This document shows, in pieces, positions 24,596 through 34,757 of a DNA stretch of 64,000 nt. This DNA comes from an uncultured Sulfuricurvum sp. (lineage in GTDB: Bacteria > Campylobacterota > Campylobacteria > Campylobacterales > Sulfurimonadaceae). The stretch is taken from positions 62,001-126,000 of the forward strand of contig CAIMUF010000038.1 of NCBI GenBank assembly GCA_903844635.1, written 5' to 3'. A program made the translations under genes and the position numbers. Position 1 is the stretch's first letter. Each line of letters opens with the position of its first letter. A model generated the notes under the pieces. That model saw only the letters and a list, made by a program, of their open reading frames with translations. It had not been told where the DNA came from and searched no databases.

Positions 24596-24949
24596 TTACA
24601 GTGCTGCTTTGGAAAGAGCGGTCAGAGCAGTAAATGCTGCTGCGTCGTTCATTGCCATATCAGCTAGAATTTTGCGATCAAGTTCGATGTTACCACGTTT
24701 AAGACCGTTCATGAAAACTGAGTAGCTCATACCGTTCAAGCGACATGCCGCATTGATACGAATAATCCACAATTTACGAAATTCACGTTTTTTCTGTTTA
24801 CGATCGCGGAACGCGTAGTACATACTACGTTCAAGTTGCTCTTTCGCTTTACGGAAGTGCTTATGTCTTCCGCTATAGAAACCACGTGCAAGTTTCAAGA
24901 CTTTCTTATGACGTCGGCGTCTTACAACACCTGTTTTTACTCTTGGCAT
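24596..24949 (-). CDS. rplT: 50S ribosomal protein L20
   Basis: 117 residues, the standard length. The basic N-terminal tail ([19 protein letters not shown]) and [13 protein letters not shown] are unmistakable L20. It binds 23S rRNA early in 50S assembly and in many bacteria represses the infC-rpmI-rplT mRNA. It is the last gene of thrS-infC-rpmI-rplT; the 100-bp gap to rpmI may hold an L20-binding mRNA structure, which I could not identify by eye. A REP-like double hairpin follows the stop. Confidence 0.98.
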   Translation of the reverse strand: MPRVKTGVVRRRRHKKVLKLARGFYSGRHKHFRKAKEQLERSMYYAFRDRKQKKREFRKLWIIRINAACRLNGMSYSVFMNGLKRGNIELDRKILADMAMNDAAAFTALTALSKAAL

Positions 24950-25050
24950 ATTTTTCCTTTCTTTACCCGATTCATTTTAAAATTTAATGAATAGGTGCCG
25001 CTTAGCGGACTTGCCCAGTATTTACTGGAGAATTAAACAATCGAGGCTAA

Positions 25051-25245
25051 TTAGCGTACGATCATCTTTTTGATGTTTTTCGCATCGACAGCAGCAACAA
25101 TTTTAGATGTTTTCTGCCCACGACGAGTCCCTGCATCTTGTTTGGTCAAAATGTGACTGCGAAATGCTGTCCCACGTTTGAGAGTGCCGTTTTTCTTCAC
25201 TTTGAAGCGTTTTACCGCCCCTTTGACTGATTTCATTTTTGGCAT
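25051..25245 (-). CDS. rpmI: 50S ribosomal protein L35
   Basis: 64 residues, the expected size, strongly basic. [20 protein letters not shown] and the central SHILTKQD match L35. It is a late-assembling large-subunit protein. It stands between infC (198 bp upstream) and rplT (101 bp downstream). The 198-bp gap before it, longer than usual in this window, has a GC-rich inverted repeat region (GCCGCTATGG, AGCGGC-like) and could hold a promoter or a regulatory hairpin. Confidence 0.97.
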   Translation of the reverse strand: MPKMKSVKGAVKRFKVKKNGTLKRGTAFRSHILTKQDAGTRRGQKTSKIVAAVDAKNIKKMIVR

Positions 25246-25443
25246 CGACTTGATCCTTTTGCAAAAATTCTCTGAATGAGACGCGGATTATACCATAAAA
25301 ATGCTTTTACGAATATTTTATCGCTGTAAGGGTGACGAAGAACGATAAGAGAGTTTTAAATCTGCCTCATAAGAGGCAAGCTTTAGTGCCATAGCGGCAA
25401 GCGCAGCCAAAGGGATGAATTCCTTTGGCGTTCAAAAAATGGC

Positions 25444-25974
25444 TTATTTTTTATCGTCTTTTTTCGGATGGACCATCATGTTACAATAACGGCCTTCCAT
25501 AGCAGGAGTTTTGTACATCAATCCAATGTCTTCAACCATTGGCCAAACGCGATTTAAAACAGCAACAGCAGCTTCTGGATGTGCCATTTCACGTCCGCGT
25601 AAGAATACACGAAAATGGACATGCTTACCTTCTTCGAGAAATTCACGCGCATGTTTCACTTTGTAACTCACATCGTTTTCAGCAATCTTAACTGAAAGTT
25701 TAATCTCTTTAACTTCCACTTTAGTTTGCTTTTTACGTGCTTCTTTTTTCTTTTTTTCTTCTTGATAATGAAACTTACCGTAGTCCATAATTTTTGCAAC
25801 CGGAGGTTTTGCATCCGGAGAGATCAATACTAGGTCAAGCCCCAGTTCATTAGCTTTAGCCATCGCCTCTTGAATCGTTACAACTCCTAGTGCTTCACCA
25901 CCATCTACTACACAACGTACCTCAGGAACTCGGATTTCCTCGTTCATTTGGACTCGGTCTTGTTTTTTAATCAA
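25444..25974 (-). CDS. infC: translation initiation factor IF-3
   Basis: About 176 residues with the N-domain ([33 protein letters not shown]), a Lys-rich linker ([12 protein letters not shown]) and the C-domain ([18 protein letters not shown]). It keeps 30S subunits free and checks the start codon. The start is unusual: the frame opens with TTG at 25974 overlapping the thrS stop (TTGA), the next codon is ATT, and the first in-frame ATG is nine codons later. AUU is the classic infC start that lets IF-3 repress itself, so ATT at 25971 is a real alternative. It lies between thrS and rpmI. Confidence 0.96.
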   Translation of the reverse strand: MIKKQDRVQMNEEIRVPEVRCVVDGGEALGVVTIQEAMAKANELGLDLVLISPDAKPPVAKIMDYGKFHYQEEKKKKEARKKQTKVEVKEIKLSVKIAENDVSYKVKHAREFLEEGKHVHFRVFLRGREMAHPEAAVAVLNRVWPMVEDIGLMYKTPAMEGRYCNMMVHPKKDDKK

Positions 25975-27779
25975 AAATGCACCTCATTAATTTTTTCTTT
26001 TATTAAGTTCAAGAATTGCTCTTCACTTAAATTGTATTGTTCTCGCGAGCGACGATCGCGCACCGCAACACTCTTAGAGCTAACCTCTTCATCGCCCAAA
26101 ACGATAATCATAGGAACGCGCCCTTTTTCCGCCGTTCGGATACGCTTATTGAGACTGTCGTTTTTATCGAAAATCTCATAATCCGCACCCATATCAATCA
26201 GCTTATTGCCCAATTCACGCGCATACGCAACGTGAGTTTCTGCAATCGGAACGATCGCAACCTGCGTTGGAGCGATAAACATTGGGAATTCCCCAGCGTA
26301 ATGCTCCGTCAATATACCAATAAAACGCTCAAAAGAACCTAAAATGGCACGGTGAATCATTACAGGTTGAATTTTTACGTTCTCTTCCCCATTATATTCC
26401 AGCTCAAAACGCTCTGGAAGGTTAAAATCGAGTTGAATTGTTCCGCACTGCCATTCGCGTCCGATAGCATCAGTGATTTTAATATCAATTTTAGGACCGT
26501 AAAATGCTCCACCACCCTCATCAATCTCGTATGCGAGCTTATTTTTATCCATTGCATTTTTAAGAGCATTGGTAGAAATTTCCCATACTGCATCATCTCC
26601 AACCGCTTTTTCAGGTTTTGTAGAGATCATCATTTTATAGTTAAAATCAAAAGTTTTCATGATCTTATCAACGAAATCGACAACTTCGATGATTTGTTCT
26701 TCGATTTGTTCCGGCGTACAAAAAATATGAGCATCATCTTGGGTAAATTCACGGACACGGAAAAGCCCGTGAAGCGCACCCGTCATCTCATGGCGATGAA
26801 CGATTCCATACTCAAAGTATTTGAGAGGGAGATCACGATAAGAACGTAAATCATGCTCATATACTTTGATATGCCCGACGCAGTTCATAGGTTTTACCCC
26901 AAACTCAATCTCATCGATATTCGTAAAATACATATTTTCGCCGTAATTTTGGTAGTGACCGCTCACTTTCCATAAATCAGAGCGAAGCATTTCAGGTCCG
27001 CGTACCGGCTCATAGCCACGCTTGCGGTGAGCTTTGAAAAGAAGCTGCTCCAAACGTGAACGCATACGAGCTCCCGCAGGAAGCCAGATCGGGAAACCAG
27101 CGCCTACTTCCTCACGGAAGGTAAAAAGCTTCATTTCTGCACCGATTTTACGGTGATCGCGCTTTTCAGCTTCTGCAACTTGCTCTAAATACGCTTTTAG
27201 CGATTCTTTATCAGTAAATGCGATACCGTAAATGCGAGTTAACATCTCATTCTTACTGTCGCCACCAAGATACGCACCAGAAATTTTTGTGAGTTTGAAA
27301 TAACGTATCATTCCTACATTGGGTAAATGAGGTCCACGGCAAAGGTCTTCGAATTCACCTTGCTTATAGATGGAGATCACATCATCAGGGATACGATCCA
27401 TAACAGTTTGCTTCAAATGGTCATTTGCAAATTTTAGTCGTGCTTCATCTTTGGTAATCTCGTAACGCTCGATGACTACTTTGGATTTTGCAATATCGAG
27501 CATTTTTTTCTCGATCGTTTTCAAATCTTCTTCGCTAATGGTTTCATTAACTTTAAAATCGTAATAAAAACCTTCTTTGACCACAGGTCCAACAAAGAAT
27601 TTAGCATCGGTATAAAGTGCTTTAATCGCTTGTGCCATTAAGTGTGCACACGAGTGACGAAGTACTTCAAGTGCGTCTGCAGAATTGTCCAGTTCTATTT
27701 CAGTACCGGTAATTCCACGTGAAAGTGCTGTTTGTAAATCAACTATTTGATCATTATGCTTAATTGCAATAACATCCAT
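25971..27779 (-). CDS. thrS: threonyl-tRNA synthetase
   Basis: 602 residues. Short or partial N-terminal TGS region, editing-like domain with the zinc motif [11 protein letters not shown] and further HLPNVG, then the class II catalytic core with motif 2 ([24 protein letters not shown]) seen as [11 protein letters not shown], the zinc-site NCVGH, and motif 3 ([15 protein letters not shown]) seen as [10 protein letters not shown], plus a C-terminal anticodon-binding domain ([12 protein letters not shown]). It charges tRNA-Thr. At about 600 residues it is slightly shorter than the E. coli enzyme (642), owing to a reduced TGS domain. First gene of thrS-infC-rpmI-rplT. Confidence 0.97.
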   Translation of the reverse strand: MDVIAIKHNDQIVDLQTALSRGITGTEIELDNSADALEVLRHSCAHLMAQAIKALYTDAKFFVGPVVKEGFYYDFKVNETISEEDLKTIEKKMLDIAKSKVVIERYEITKDEARLKFANDHLKQTVMDRIPDDVISIYKQGEFEDLCRGPHLPNVGMIRYFKLTKISGAYLGGDSKNEMLTRIYGIAFTDKESLKAYLEQVAEAEKRDHRKIGAEMKLFTFREEVGAGFPIWLPAGARMRSRLEQLLFKAHRKRGYEPVRGPEMLRSDLWKVSGHYQNYGENMYFTNIDEIEFGVKPMNCVGHIKVYEHDLRSYRDLPLKYFEYGIVHRHEMTGALHGLFRVREFTQDDAHIFCTPEQIEEQIIEVVDFVDKIMKTFDFNYKMMISTKPEKAVGDDAVWEISTNALKNAMDKNKLAYEIDEGGGAFYGPKIDIKITDAIGREWQCGTIQLDFNLPERFELEYNGEENVKIQPVMIHRAILGSFERFIGILTEHYAGEFPMFIAPTQVAIVPIAETHVAYARELGNKLIDMGADYEIFDKNDSLNKRIRTAEKGRVPMIIVLGDEEVSSKSVAVRDRRSREQYNLSEEQFLNLIKEKINEVHF

Positions 27780-27880
27780 TGTAAAAGTTTCCAGTTCATA
27801 AGAAAAATAAGGCGAATTATACGATTTTATTGATTGGTTTGAGTTTAAAGAGGGTTTTTAGGAGAAATTTTAAGAAGAAA

Positions 27881-27956
27881 TGGTGGTCCCAACTGGACTC
27901 GAACCAGTGACCCCTACCTTGTCGAGGTAGTGCTCTACCAACTGAGCTATGAGACC
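27881..27956 (-). tRNA. tRNA-Val (GAC)
   Basis: A 76-nt cloverleaf on the minus strand. The acceptor stem GGTCTCA pairs with TGGGACC and CCA is encoded. The anticodon stem-loop CTACC-TCGACAA-GGTAG gives anticodon GAC, reading GUC and GUU. The T-arm is ACTGG-TTCGAGT-CCAGT. A TATACT -10 box lies upstream at 27977-27982 on the minus strand. Confidence 0.96.
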
Positions 27957-28005
27957 ATGTAACAATTAAGGTCGAAAGTATAATGAATAAGAAGTTAAAT
28001 ATGAC

Positions 28006-28449
28006 TTAACTCTTACACATCTTTGGTTTAAAATTTAAAATAAACAACCATAACACGGCAATATCGATCATCACATCCGCCATATTAAAGACGGCAAAAT
28101 TAAATCCGCAATGCCAATAGACATAATCAACCACCCCGCCGTAGATAAAACGATCCGCAACATTCGAAAGACCGGCACCCACCATAATTCCTACGGGGAT
28201 AAGATAACATTTTTGTTTAAGCCAAAGGGCATAACCTACTACTGCCGCTAAAAGGGCTAGCTGTATCCATTTCAACCATTCTGCCAAAAAGGCAAACATC
28301 GAAAATGCAACCCCTTTATTAAAAACCAAAATCAAATCAATACACTGTGTATACTGGCGAAATCCTTCGACAAATACATTTTTGAGTACTTGATCGGCAA
28401 CAAAAACTCCAATTGCCACGAACACTAAAAGGATAAAAGCCTTAACCAT
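28006..28449 (-). CDS. lspA: LspA, lipoprotein signal peptidase (signal peptidase II)
   Basis: 147 residues with four membrane helices. The conserved [26 protein letters not shown] and FNMADVMID contain the two catalytic aspartates of this aspartyl protease. It removes the signal peptide of diacylglyceryl-modified prolipoproteins at the inner membrane. The start overlaps the end of glmM by 8 bp. The pair glmM-lspA is a common Campylobacterota arrangement. Nothing odd except the somewhat Cys-rich tail (KPKMCKS). Confidence 0.97.
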   Translation of the reverse strand: MVKAFILLVFVAIGVFVADQVLKNVFVEGFRQYTQCIDLILVFNKGVAFSMFAFLAEWLKWIQLALLAAVVGYALWLKQKCYLIPVGIMVGAGLSNVADRFIYGGVVDYVYWHCGFNFAVFNMADVMIDIAVLWLFILNFKPKMCKS

Positions 28450-29782
28450 TCAATGCCTTTTCAAAAAAACGGACAAGATGTTCCATAGCCTTTTCCATCA
28501 CTTTGGCATCTTTTCCCTCTAAAAGGAGACGAAGTTTGTTTTCGGTTCCCGAGTAGCGAATGAGATGACGCATATGTTCAGCTTCGATTTTTATAAGCTC
28601 TTCGCTTAGTCCCTCAATCTGATCGAGCGGTTTTTTAATTTTTACTTTTATATTGACCAATTTTTGAGGATAAAGCTTAAATGGACGGAGTACTTTACTC
28701 GCTTTTTGTCCTGTCGTAAGAAGTAATGACAAGATTTGGAGCGCGCTCATCAATCCATCCCCCGTTTTAGCGTAATCGTGCAATATAATATGACCGCTTT
28801 GCTCTCCTCCGAAATTAATACCTTTTTCACGCATCACTTCCAACACGTACTTATCACCTACATTGGATCGAAATAATTTTAATCCAGCGGAGTTCATTGC
28901 ATCTTCTAGCGCTTGATTACTCATAACGGTCGCAACGATCCCACCCCCTTTGAGCTGACCGTTTTTGTTTAAAAATAGTCCCAATGCTCCGAGGATCTGA
29001 TCACCATCAACTTCATCCCCTTTTTCATCGACAACGATAAGACGATCTGCATCCCCATCAAGAGCAAGCCCAATATCAGCGCGATATTGCTTCACCGCTT
29101 CGCGCAGATCTTTCGTATGCATGGCACCGCATCCCTCGTTGATGTTAATCCCGTTTGGTTTATCGTGCAATACGATTACTTCTGCACCTAACTCTTCTAG
29201 TACGGTCGGTCCTACTTTATAGGCTGCTCCGTTAGCTGTATCCAATACGATGCGCAACCCCTGCAACGTCAATTCACGACTGAATGAGTTTTTGAGCTGA
29301 ACGATGTAGCGACCGATAACGTCATCAATTCGTTTTGCTGCACCGATTTGTTTACCTGTAACCTGTCCCTCTTCCAGACGGGCTGTGTCCTGAGCGATCG
29401 CTTCAATTTGGGCTTCAATCTCTTCGGAGAGTTTATTTCCTTGAGCATCGAAAAATTTAATCCCATTATCTTCAAACGGATTGTGACTTGCCGAGATCAT
29501 AATCCCAGCATCACATCGCATATTCAATGTCAAAAATGCAATCGCAGGAGTCGGCATCGGACCGATTTCTATGACATCGTATCCCACAGCCGTCAGACCA
29601 CTTACGATTGCATTTTCAATCATATAGCCACTTTTACGTGTATCTTTACCCAATAAAATCTTTTTGGTTCGAGCATGGGCACTGAAATAAATTCCTGCCG
29701 CCATTGCTACACGCATCGCCAATTCTGCCGTTAAAAACGAGCCCGCTTCACCGCGTACACCATCGGTTCCAAACAATTTCAT
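28442..29782 (-). CDS. glmM: GlmM phosphoglucosamine mutase
   Basis: 446 residues. The opening [13 protein letters not shown], the phospho-serine loop [15 protein letters not shown], the metal site [15 protein letters not shown], the sugar loop GGEQSGHI and the C-terminal phosphate site [10 protein letters not shown] are all intact. It converts glucosamine-6-phosphate to glucosamine-1-phosphate for UDP-GlcNAc and so feeds peptidoglycan and LPS. It is divergent from rpsT with a 94-bp gap and overlaps lspA downstream. Confidence 0.98.
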   Translation of the reverse strand: MKLFGTDGVRGEAGSFLTAELAMRVAMAAGIYFSAHARTKKILLGKDTRKSGYMIENAIVSGLTAVGYDVIEIGPMPTPAIAFLTLNMRCDAGIMISASHNPFEDNGIKFFDAQGNKLSEEIEAQIEAIAQDTARLEEGQVTGKQIGAAKRIDDVIGRYIVQLKNSFSRELTLQGLRIVLDTANGAAYKVGPTVLEELGAEVIVLHDKPNGININEGCGAMHTKDLREAVKQYRADIGLALDGDADRLIVVDEKGDEVDGDQILGALGLFLNKNGQLKGGGIVATVMSNQALEDAMNSAGLKLFRSNVGDKYVLEVMREKGINFGGEQSGHIILHDYAKTGDGLMSALQILSLLLTTGQKASKVLRPFKLYPQKLVNIKVKIKKPLDQIEGLSEELIKIEAEHMRHLIRYSGTENKLRLLLEGKDAKVMEKAMEHLVRFFEKALNG

Positions 29783-29876
29783 AGTAATTTCTCCCTAGTG
29801 TATAAAATTTAACTTAATTTTAATTATCTTTAAGGTAGTATTCTACCCTAAAAAAAATTCGACAAGGATAAATGCC

Positions 29877-30143
29877 ATGGCAAACCATAAGTCAGCATTG
29901 AAACGTATCCGTCAGACGGAAAAGCGCACTGAGCGTAACCGATTCTACCGTACGCGTGTAAAAAATATCGTTAAGGCCGTTCGTACTGCAGTAGACGCAG
30001 GGAACAAAGAAGAAGCACAAGCAGCACTCGTTATTGCAAACGCAAACTTACACAAATATGTTAGCAAAGGTGTCTTGAAAAAAGAAACTGCTGCGCGTAA
30101 AGTAAGCCGTCTTCACCTCGCTGTTAACAAAATCGCAGCGTAA
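29877..30143 (+). CDS. rpsT: 30S ribosomal protein S20
   Basis: 88 residues, basic and helical: [17 protein letters not shown] at the start and [17 protein letters not shown]-type sequence at the end are typical of S20. It binds the 5' and 3' minor domains of 16S rRNA. ACAAGGATAA gives a Shine-Dalgarno. A hairpin with a short U-tract begins within the stop codon. prfA follows 65 bp later. Confidence 0.98.
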   Translation: MANHKSALKRIRQTEKRTERNRFYRTRVKNIVKAVRTAVDAGNKEEAQAALVIANANLHKYVSKGVLKKETAARKVSRLHLAVNKIAA

Positions 30144-30170
30144 ATTTACCCTTCGGGTAGATTTCTTTCC
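30142..30170 (+). terminator. terminator after rpsT
   Basis: A 10-bp stem with one G-U pair (AAATTTACCC / GGGTAGATTT) and a TTC loop is followed by CTTTCC. The stem starts inside the rpsT stop codon. The tail is only moderately T-rich, so part of the transcription may read on into prfA. Confidence 0.6.
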
Positions 30171-30208
30171 CATTCACTGTTCTTAACGCCTTTTTCTAGG
30201 AATACCTT

Positions 30209-31276
30209 ATGTTATCCGATAAACTCACCCCTTTTATTAACCGCTACAACGAACTCACAACGCTTTTAAGCTCACCTGATATTGGAAACGACATCAAACG
30301 TATGACCGATTTATCCAAAGAGCAATCCTCTATTTCAGCCATTTATACTAAAGCAACCGAATATAAAAAAGTATTGGAAGAGATTGAAGAGAACAAAGCT
30401 CTCGCTTTTGATGCAGAATTGGGTGAACTTGCAAAAGAAGAACTCAAAATATTAGAGCCTCGAGTGGGTGAGCTCGAAGAAGAGATCAAAAAACTTCTTA
30501 TTCCGACTGATCCTAACGACAAACGTAATATCTTTATTGAATTACGGGCGGGAACAGGCGGAGATGAAGCGGCGATTTTTGTCGGCGATTTGTTTAATGC
30601 CTATGTCCGTTATGCGGATGTACGCGGATGGAAAATCGAACTCATGAGCACCAGTCCCTCAGATGCAGGTGGATTTAAAGAGGTGATTGCCCTTATCAAA
30701 GGGGATCAAGTCTATTCACGCCTCAAACACGAAGCGGGCGTTCACCGCGTTCAACGTGTTCCTGCGACCGAATCTCAAGGACGCGTTCACACCTCGGCGA
30801 TCACAGTAGCAGTCATGCCAGAAGTAGATGACGTAGAAGTTATCATTAATGAAAGTGATCTTAAAATCGACGTTATGCGCTCATCCGGCTGTGGCGGACA
30901 AAGTGTCAATACCACGGACTCTGCGGTACGGATTACCCACCTTCCAACAGGTATCGTCGTCAACAACCAAGATCAAAAGTCGCAGCACAAAAATAAAGAT
31001 AAAGCGATGCAGATTCTGAAAGCCCGTATTTATGATATGCAAATGCATGAAGCGAAAGAAAAAGAGATGAATGAGCGGAAAGATCAAGTGGGAACAGGTG
31101 ACCGTAGTGGACGTATCCGTACCTACAACTACCCTCAAAACCGCATCTCCGATCACCGCATTACGCTGACTCTTTATCGGCTTGAAGAGATTATGCAAGG
31201 GGGATTGATGGATGATATTATTGAGCCATTAATTGCTGATATGCAGTCGAAACTGATGGAGAGAAACGGGCTATAA
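30209..31276 (+). CDS. prfA: peptide chain release factor 1
   Basis: 355 residues. The catalytic GGQ is in [17 protein letters not shown], and the codon-recognition region carries the PAT motif ([12 protein letters not shown]). [18 protein letters not shown] marks RF1. It releases peptides at UAA and UAG. It has the usual bacterial length and follows rpsT. A REP-like double hairpin lies between its stop and the convergent dapF gene. Confidence 0.98.
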   Translation: MLSDKLTPFINRYNELTTLLSSPDIGNDIKRMTDLSKEQSSISAIYTKATEYKKVLEEIEENKALAFDAELGELAKEELKILEPRVGELEEEIKKLLIPTDPNDKRNIFIELRAGTGGDEAAIFVGDLFNAYVRYADVRGWKIELMSTSPSDAGGFKEVIALIKGDQVYSRLKHEAGVHRVQRVPATESQGRVHTSAITVAVMPEVDDVEVIINESDLKIDVMRSSGCGGQSVNTTDSAVRITHLPTGIVVNNQDQKSQHKNKDKAMQILKARIYDMQMHEAKEKEMNERKDQVGTGDRSGRIRTYNYPQNRISDHRITLTLYRLEEIMQGGLMDDIIEPLIADMQSKLMERNGL

Positions 31277-31302
31277 AAAACTCTTTGTATTTTCATGCTC
31301 CC

Positions 31303-31376
31303 GTCATCCTCGGGCTTGACCCGGGGATCCATCCCAAAAAGAGAAGCTGGATTCCCGCCTTCGCGGGAATGACGAA
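31303..31376. repeat. REP-like double hairpin between prfA and dapF
   Basis: Stem 1 is ATCCTCGGG (31306-31314) with CCCGGGGAT (31320-31328). Stem 2 is ATTCCCGC (31351-31358) with GCGGGAAT (31363-31370), followed by GACG. The second stem closely matches 24563-24586. The type is an imperfect palindrome of the kind dispersed in intergenic DNA of many Proteobacteria. It fills the convergent gap completely and probably works as a bidirectional terminator. Confidence 0.75.
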
Positions 31377-32123
31377 CTATCTCCAGATGGTTTCGAACAC
31401 CCCTTTAACTTCACCTTTAAAAGTAATCGTCCCCTCGTCTAATCCGAGATAAAGTGTTTCGCCGCTTTTGGGATAAACACGAGCATTATCTCCGACAGAA
31501 TCTTCAATCGAAGCACGATAAAAACACGCAGCCATCCCTGTTCCGCACGCTAATGTCTCATCTTCCACTCCGCGTTCATAGGTACGGACTTGAATTGCCC
31601 CACTACTCTGTACATGAGCAATGTTGACGTTGGCATTGTATTTATGACGAAGAGTTCGTGCCATTTCTATATCAAAGTTTCCCATATCCGCATCAAAGGT
31701 GACAAGATGAGGAACACCTGTATCAATCAGCCACCATCGCATCTCATTTTCAACAATCTCATCGTTAATGACAAAGGGAGGCGTTAAATCACTTTGAACC
31801 ATATCACCCTCAACACTTGCCTTTATCACCCCAGCGCCCGTCAAAAACTCCATACTGGACTCTGCCAAACCAAAACGGTGAGCATAATGAGCACATGCAC
31901 GGCTTCCATTACCGCACATTGAGGCGGTGGAGCCGTCGGCATTGTAAAACTCCCATTCAAAATCATACATTTCATGCGGAAGTAAAACGATCAATCCATC
32001 TGCGCCGATTCCATTTTGACGGTCACAAAGTATTCTCGCAAGTCCGGAACGATCTGCTCCGTTAAGGGTGTGAAAAATGACAAAATCATTACCGCTTGCG
32101 CAGTATTTAGCGATTTGAAGCAT
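31377..32123 (-). CDS. dapF: DapF diaminopimelate epimerase
   Basis: 248 residues. Two cysteine active-site motifs face each other: MCGNGSRACAHYA and ACGTGMAACFY. The opening ASGNDFVIF fits the family, although it is slightly short (E. coli 274). It interconverts LL- and meso-diaminopimelate for lysine and peptidoglycan. The gene starts a run dapF <- coaE <- speE-like on the minus strand (coaE is 27 bp upstream). Confidence 0.97.
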   Translation of the reverse strand: MLQIAKYCASGNDFVIFHTLNGADRSGLARILCDRQNGIGADGLIVLLPHEMYDFEWEFYNADGSTASMCGNGSRACAHYAHRFGLAESSMEFLTGAGVIKASVEGDMVQSDLTPPFVINDEIVENEMRWWLIDTGVPHLVTFDADMGNFDIEMARTLRHKYNANVNIAHVQSSGAIQVRTYERGVEDETLACGTGMAACFYRASIEDSVGDNARVYPKSGETLYLGLDEGTITFKGEVKGVFETIWR

Positions 32124-32150
32124 GGATGTCCTTGCAATAAAAGTAAGTGA

Positions 32151-32756
32151 TTATACCTTAGGGGCGGGGTAGAGTTCTTTAATTGATTCAACAAACTGTT
32201 CGCATTGAGCTTGAAGATGTTTAAGATTAGAAGAATTATCAATTACCCACGTTGCACGAGATCGTTTTTCTTCGATGTCCATTTGGGTTTCGATACGACG
32301 AAGCGATTCCTCTGCTGTAAAGCCGTTACGTTTCATAAATCGTTCTAATTGAAGTTCTTTGGGAGTGTAAACAACCACCGAATTCTTAATCGGATATGAG
32401 GAGGTTTCAAAAAAGAGGGGAATGTCGATAAGATAGGGATAGTTTAGAAGGTCTTGTTTTTCGCTTGCTTCTTCGATAGCGGCACGAATTTTCGGGTGTA
32501 AAAAAGCTTCGAGCTCTTTTTTTGCTTTTGGATTAGAAAAGATTATTTTTCCCAATTCGGGACGATTAACTTTGCTTCCATGAATGTACTGTTCACCAAA
32601 ATGTTCACGTATCCAAGAAGCATTTTCGTCTAAAAGTCGGTGAGATATAGCGTCTGCATCAATGATGCGTAAACCATTAAGTCCCAAAAGAGAGGCAACG
32701 GTGCTTTTACCAGTTGCGATCCCTCCTGTCAGTGCGATAGCGTATTCATACGCCAT
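32151..32756 (-). CDS. coaE: CoaE dephospho-CoA kinase
   Basis: 201 residues with the P-loop GGIATGKSTV, then DADAISHRLL and the lid region (RMKRNGFTAEESLRRIETQM-type sequence, seen as MKRNGFTAEESLRRI). It adds the 3'-phosphate that completes coenzyme A. One base overlaps the upstream speE-like gene. Length is normal for the family. Confidence 0.96.
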   Translation of the reverse strand: MAYEYAIALTGGIATGKSTVASLLGLNGLRIIDADAISHRLLDENASWIREHFGEQYIHGSKVNRPELGKIIFSNPKAKKELEAFLHPKIRAAIEEASEKQDLLNYPYLIDIPLFFETSSYPIKNSVVVYTPKELQLERFMKRNGFTAEESLRRIETQMDIEEKRSRATWVIDNSSNLKHLQAQCEQFVESIKELYPAPKV

Positions 32757-33370
32757 TAGTTACGTATAATGCCAAGGTAATTTTTGCGAATGTACTGAGG
32801 CATTGCGAATGCAGCATTGTGAACATCACAGTTGTAATACTGATGCCCTTCGAGCAAATCACTGCGCTGTAAAATTATATCGGCTGTTGGATGGTACTCT
32901 TTGGAGCATAATAATAAGGTTGTCCCATTTTCGAGATGATACGGCATAATGATTTTGAAATAATTTCCCAGAATTTGCATCAAACTCGTATTTGCACCTA
33001 TCTCATCCAAAGAAGGATGTTGCATTACGACTAAACCATCCTCTTTTAATATGCGATTAATGTGGGCGATTACCGCACTGTCGTCGGTGATGCTGTCCAC
33101 TAGAAGCACATCAACACTTTTATCTTCTGCATTTCGAAACGACTCGAGAAGATTCGCACTGCTAACGCTCGTTACAGCAGACTCACGGTAGCGAGAAAGT
33201 TCGCCAAGTAGTAATTCGCGATTATCGCTTGCTAGCAATACAGAGGTTGGTAGTTTATGTGTACACAAAGCGACGTGCACCATCATTTCTGGATAAATAA
33301 ATGTTTTCATTGGCGTAAACTCTTCAGGGTTAATTTTCAGCGATTGTAACACGTAGAGATTAAACCTCAT
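32756..33370 (-). CDS. degenerate spermidine-synthase-like protein
   Basis: 204 residues. The C-terminus (YYNCDVHNAAFAMPQYIRK) and the N-terminal YPEMMVHVALCTHKLP match spermidine synthases. However, the region that should hold the GGGDG nucleotide loop reads LLASDNRELLLGEL, the substrate Asp motif is VDSITDD, and the N-terminal β-domain is missing, so aminopropyl transfer is doubtful. Helicobacter and Campylobacter SpeE-like proteins are similarly divergent. Two starts are possible: ATG at 33370, or ATG at 33310 just before the conserved part; neither has a strong ribosome site. It overlaps coaE by one base. It could be a methyltransferase-fold protein with another job. Confidence 0.65.
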   Translation of the reverse strand: MRFNLYVLQSLKINPEEFTPMKTFIYPEMMVHVALCTHKLPTSVLLASDNRELLLGELSRYRESAVTSVSSANLLESFRNAEDKSVDVLLVDSITDDSAVIAHINRILKEDGLVVMQHPSLDEIGANTSLMQILGNYFKIIMPYHLENGTTLLLCSKEYHPTADIILQRSDLLEGHQYYNCDVHNAAFAMPQYIRKNYLGIIRN

Positions 33371-33465
33371 TGAAAGAGTAGATGAAGCCTTTATCTTACA
33401 GATGAAAACAAAATAATTAGCATATAATTATGCCAAATTTTTATTATAACTTGGAGAATACTAAT

Positions 33466-33666
33466 ATGTGTGCAGAAAAAATACAGCGTCTTTTAATGGC
33501 AATCGTTTTAACCATCTCAATGGTGCTCTTTATTCAAAGCTTTACTCTTTATGGAATGATACTTCAAGGATTCGTCATTCTCATGATTTTGGTATGGGCA
33601 TTCGTAGATTTTTGTCCTTCTATCTGGGTATTTAGTAAACTATTTGGAAAGTGCCCAACCAAATAA
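33466..33666 (+). CDS. small DUF2892-like inner membrane protein
   Basis: 66 residues from the ATG at 33466, chosen because GGAG lies 10 bp before it; an upstream ATG at 33430 has none. Two membrane helices (RLLMAIVLTISMVLF and LQGFVILMILVWAFVDF) are followed by DFCPSIWVFSKLFGKCP, which resembles the CP-x-Y/W-x-hh-G ending of the YgaP/DUF2892 family. Such proteins are often fused to or near rhodanese domains, but none is here. It has its own promoter region and stands alone before purM. Function unknown. Confidence 0.65.
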   Translation: MCAEKIQRLLMAIVLTISMVLFIQSFTLYGMILQGFVILMILVWAFVDFCPSIWVFSKLFGKCPTK

Positions 33667-33689
33667 ACTTCTACTAACATCCAGTTTGC

Positions 33690-33695
33690 TATAAT
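33690..33695 (+). promoter_or_regulatory. -10 box of purM
   Basis: TTTGCTATAAT, a perfect extended -10 box, lies 30 bp before the purM ATG. A GGTGGAG ribosome site at 33711-33717 follows. Confidence 0.6.
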
Positions 33696-33725
33696 TTCAC
33701 CACTAAAACAGGTGGAGAATCTTAA

Positions 33726-34721
33726 ATGAGCCAAATCAGCTATAAAGATGCAGGTGTCGATATTGACGCAGGCAACAGTTTCGTCGAAAACATCAAACCG
33801 CTTGTCAAATCGACTAGAATTCCTGGTGTACTAGGTGGAATCGGTTCATTTGCCGGAGCGTTTGAACTCCCAACCGGTTACCGTGAACCCGTTATGCTTG
33901 CAGCGACTGATGGTGTTGGAACCAAGCTCAAACTGGCTATTGACTCAGGTATTCACAGCACCGTGGGTATTGATCTCGTTGCTATGTGTGTCAATGACCT
34001 TATCTGTAACTTCGGAACTCCTTCATTTTTTCTTGATTACTATGCAACAGGTAAGCTCGATGTAAAAGCTGCTACCGCAGTTGTATCAGGAATTGCAGAA
34101 GGCTGTATTCAAGCAGAATGCGCTCTTATTGGCGGCGAAACAGCAGAGATGCCTGGAATGTACCACAGTGATGACTATGACCTTGCTGGGTTTGCCGTAG
34201 GTGTTGGAGAAAAAAGTGAACTTGATCGAACCGCGCATGTCAATGCAGGAGACGTTCTTATCGCGCTGCCAAGCTCAGGACTTCATTCTAACGGCTTTTC
34301 ATTAGCACGTAAAGTGTTGTTTGAAAAAATGGGAATGAAATTTGGGGATGATTTCAACGGAAAACCTCTTATTGATACGCTGCTCACTCCAACACGTATC
34401 TACGTTAAAACTTTTAAAGAACTCAAAGATAAGATACAAGCACTCGCGCACATCACCGGTGGTGGAATTGTTGAAAATCTTCCACGCGTACTCCCTGATA
34501 ACATGCGTGCCGTTATCACTGAATCTTCTATTCGTGTATTGCCGATTTTTGAACTTATTGGTCAACATGTTGCGCGTGCTGAAATGTTCCGTGCATTCAA
34601 TATGGGTGTCGGGATGATTCTCGTTGTCAAATCAGAAAATGTAGAAGATATTTTGAATGCAACCGATGGGTACGTTATCGGACATCTTGAAGTTGGCGTT
34701 AAAGAAGCAATACTGGTATAA
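33726..34721 (+). CDS. purM: PurM phosphoribosylformylglycinamidine cyclo-ligase
   Basis: 331 residues. [13 protein letters not shown] at the start, the [12 protein letters not shown] motif, [11 protein letters not shown] and [12 protein letters not shown] are all characteristic. It closes the imidazole ring of AIR from FGAM using ATP in purine synthesis. It is a single gene with its own promoter. The stop codon is part of a -10 box for the next gene. Confidence 0.98.
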   Translation: MSQISYKDAGVDIDAGNSFVENIKPLVKSTRIPGVLGGIGSFAGAFELPTGYREPVMLAATDGVGTKLKLAIDSGIHSTVGIDLVAMCVNDLICNFGTPSFFLDYYATGKLDVKAATAVVSGIAEGCIQAECALIGGETAEMPGMYHSDDYDLAGFAVGVGEKSELDRTAHVNAGDVLIALPSSGLHSNGFSLARKVLFEKMGMKFGDDFNGKPLIDTLLTPTRIYVKTFKELKDKIQALAHITGGGIVENLPRVLPDNMRAVITESSIRVLPIFELIGQHVARAEMFRAFNMGVGMILVVKSENVEDILNATDGYVIGHLEVGVKEAILV

Positions 34722-34722
34722 T
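34717..34722 (+). promoter_or_regulatory. -10 box of the haem-binding gene, embedded in the purM stop
   Basis: TATAAT preceded by TGG covers the last codon and the TAA of purM. It is 36 bp before the chosen ATG at 34758, with AAAGGA as ribosome site between. Confidence 0.45.
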
Positions 34723-34757
34723 CGTCATGTAAACTCCATTTTAAAAGGATGTACTTC

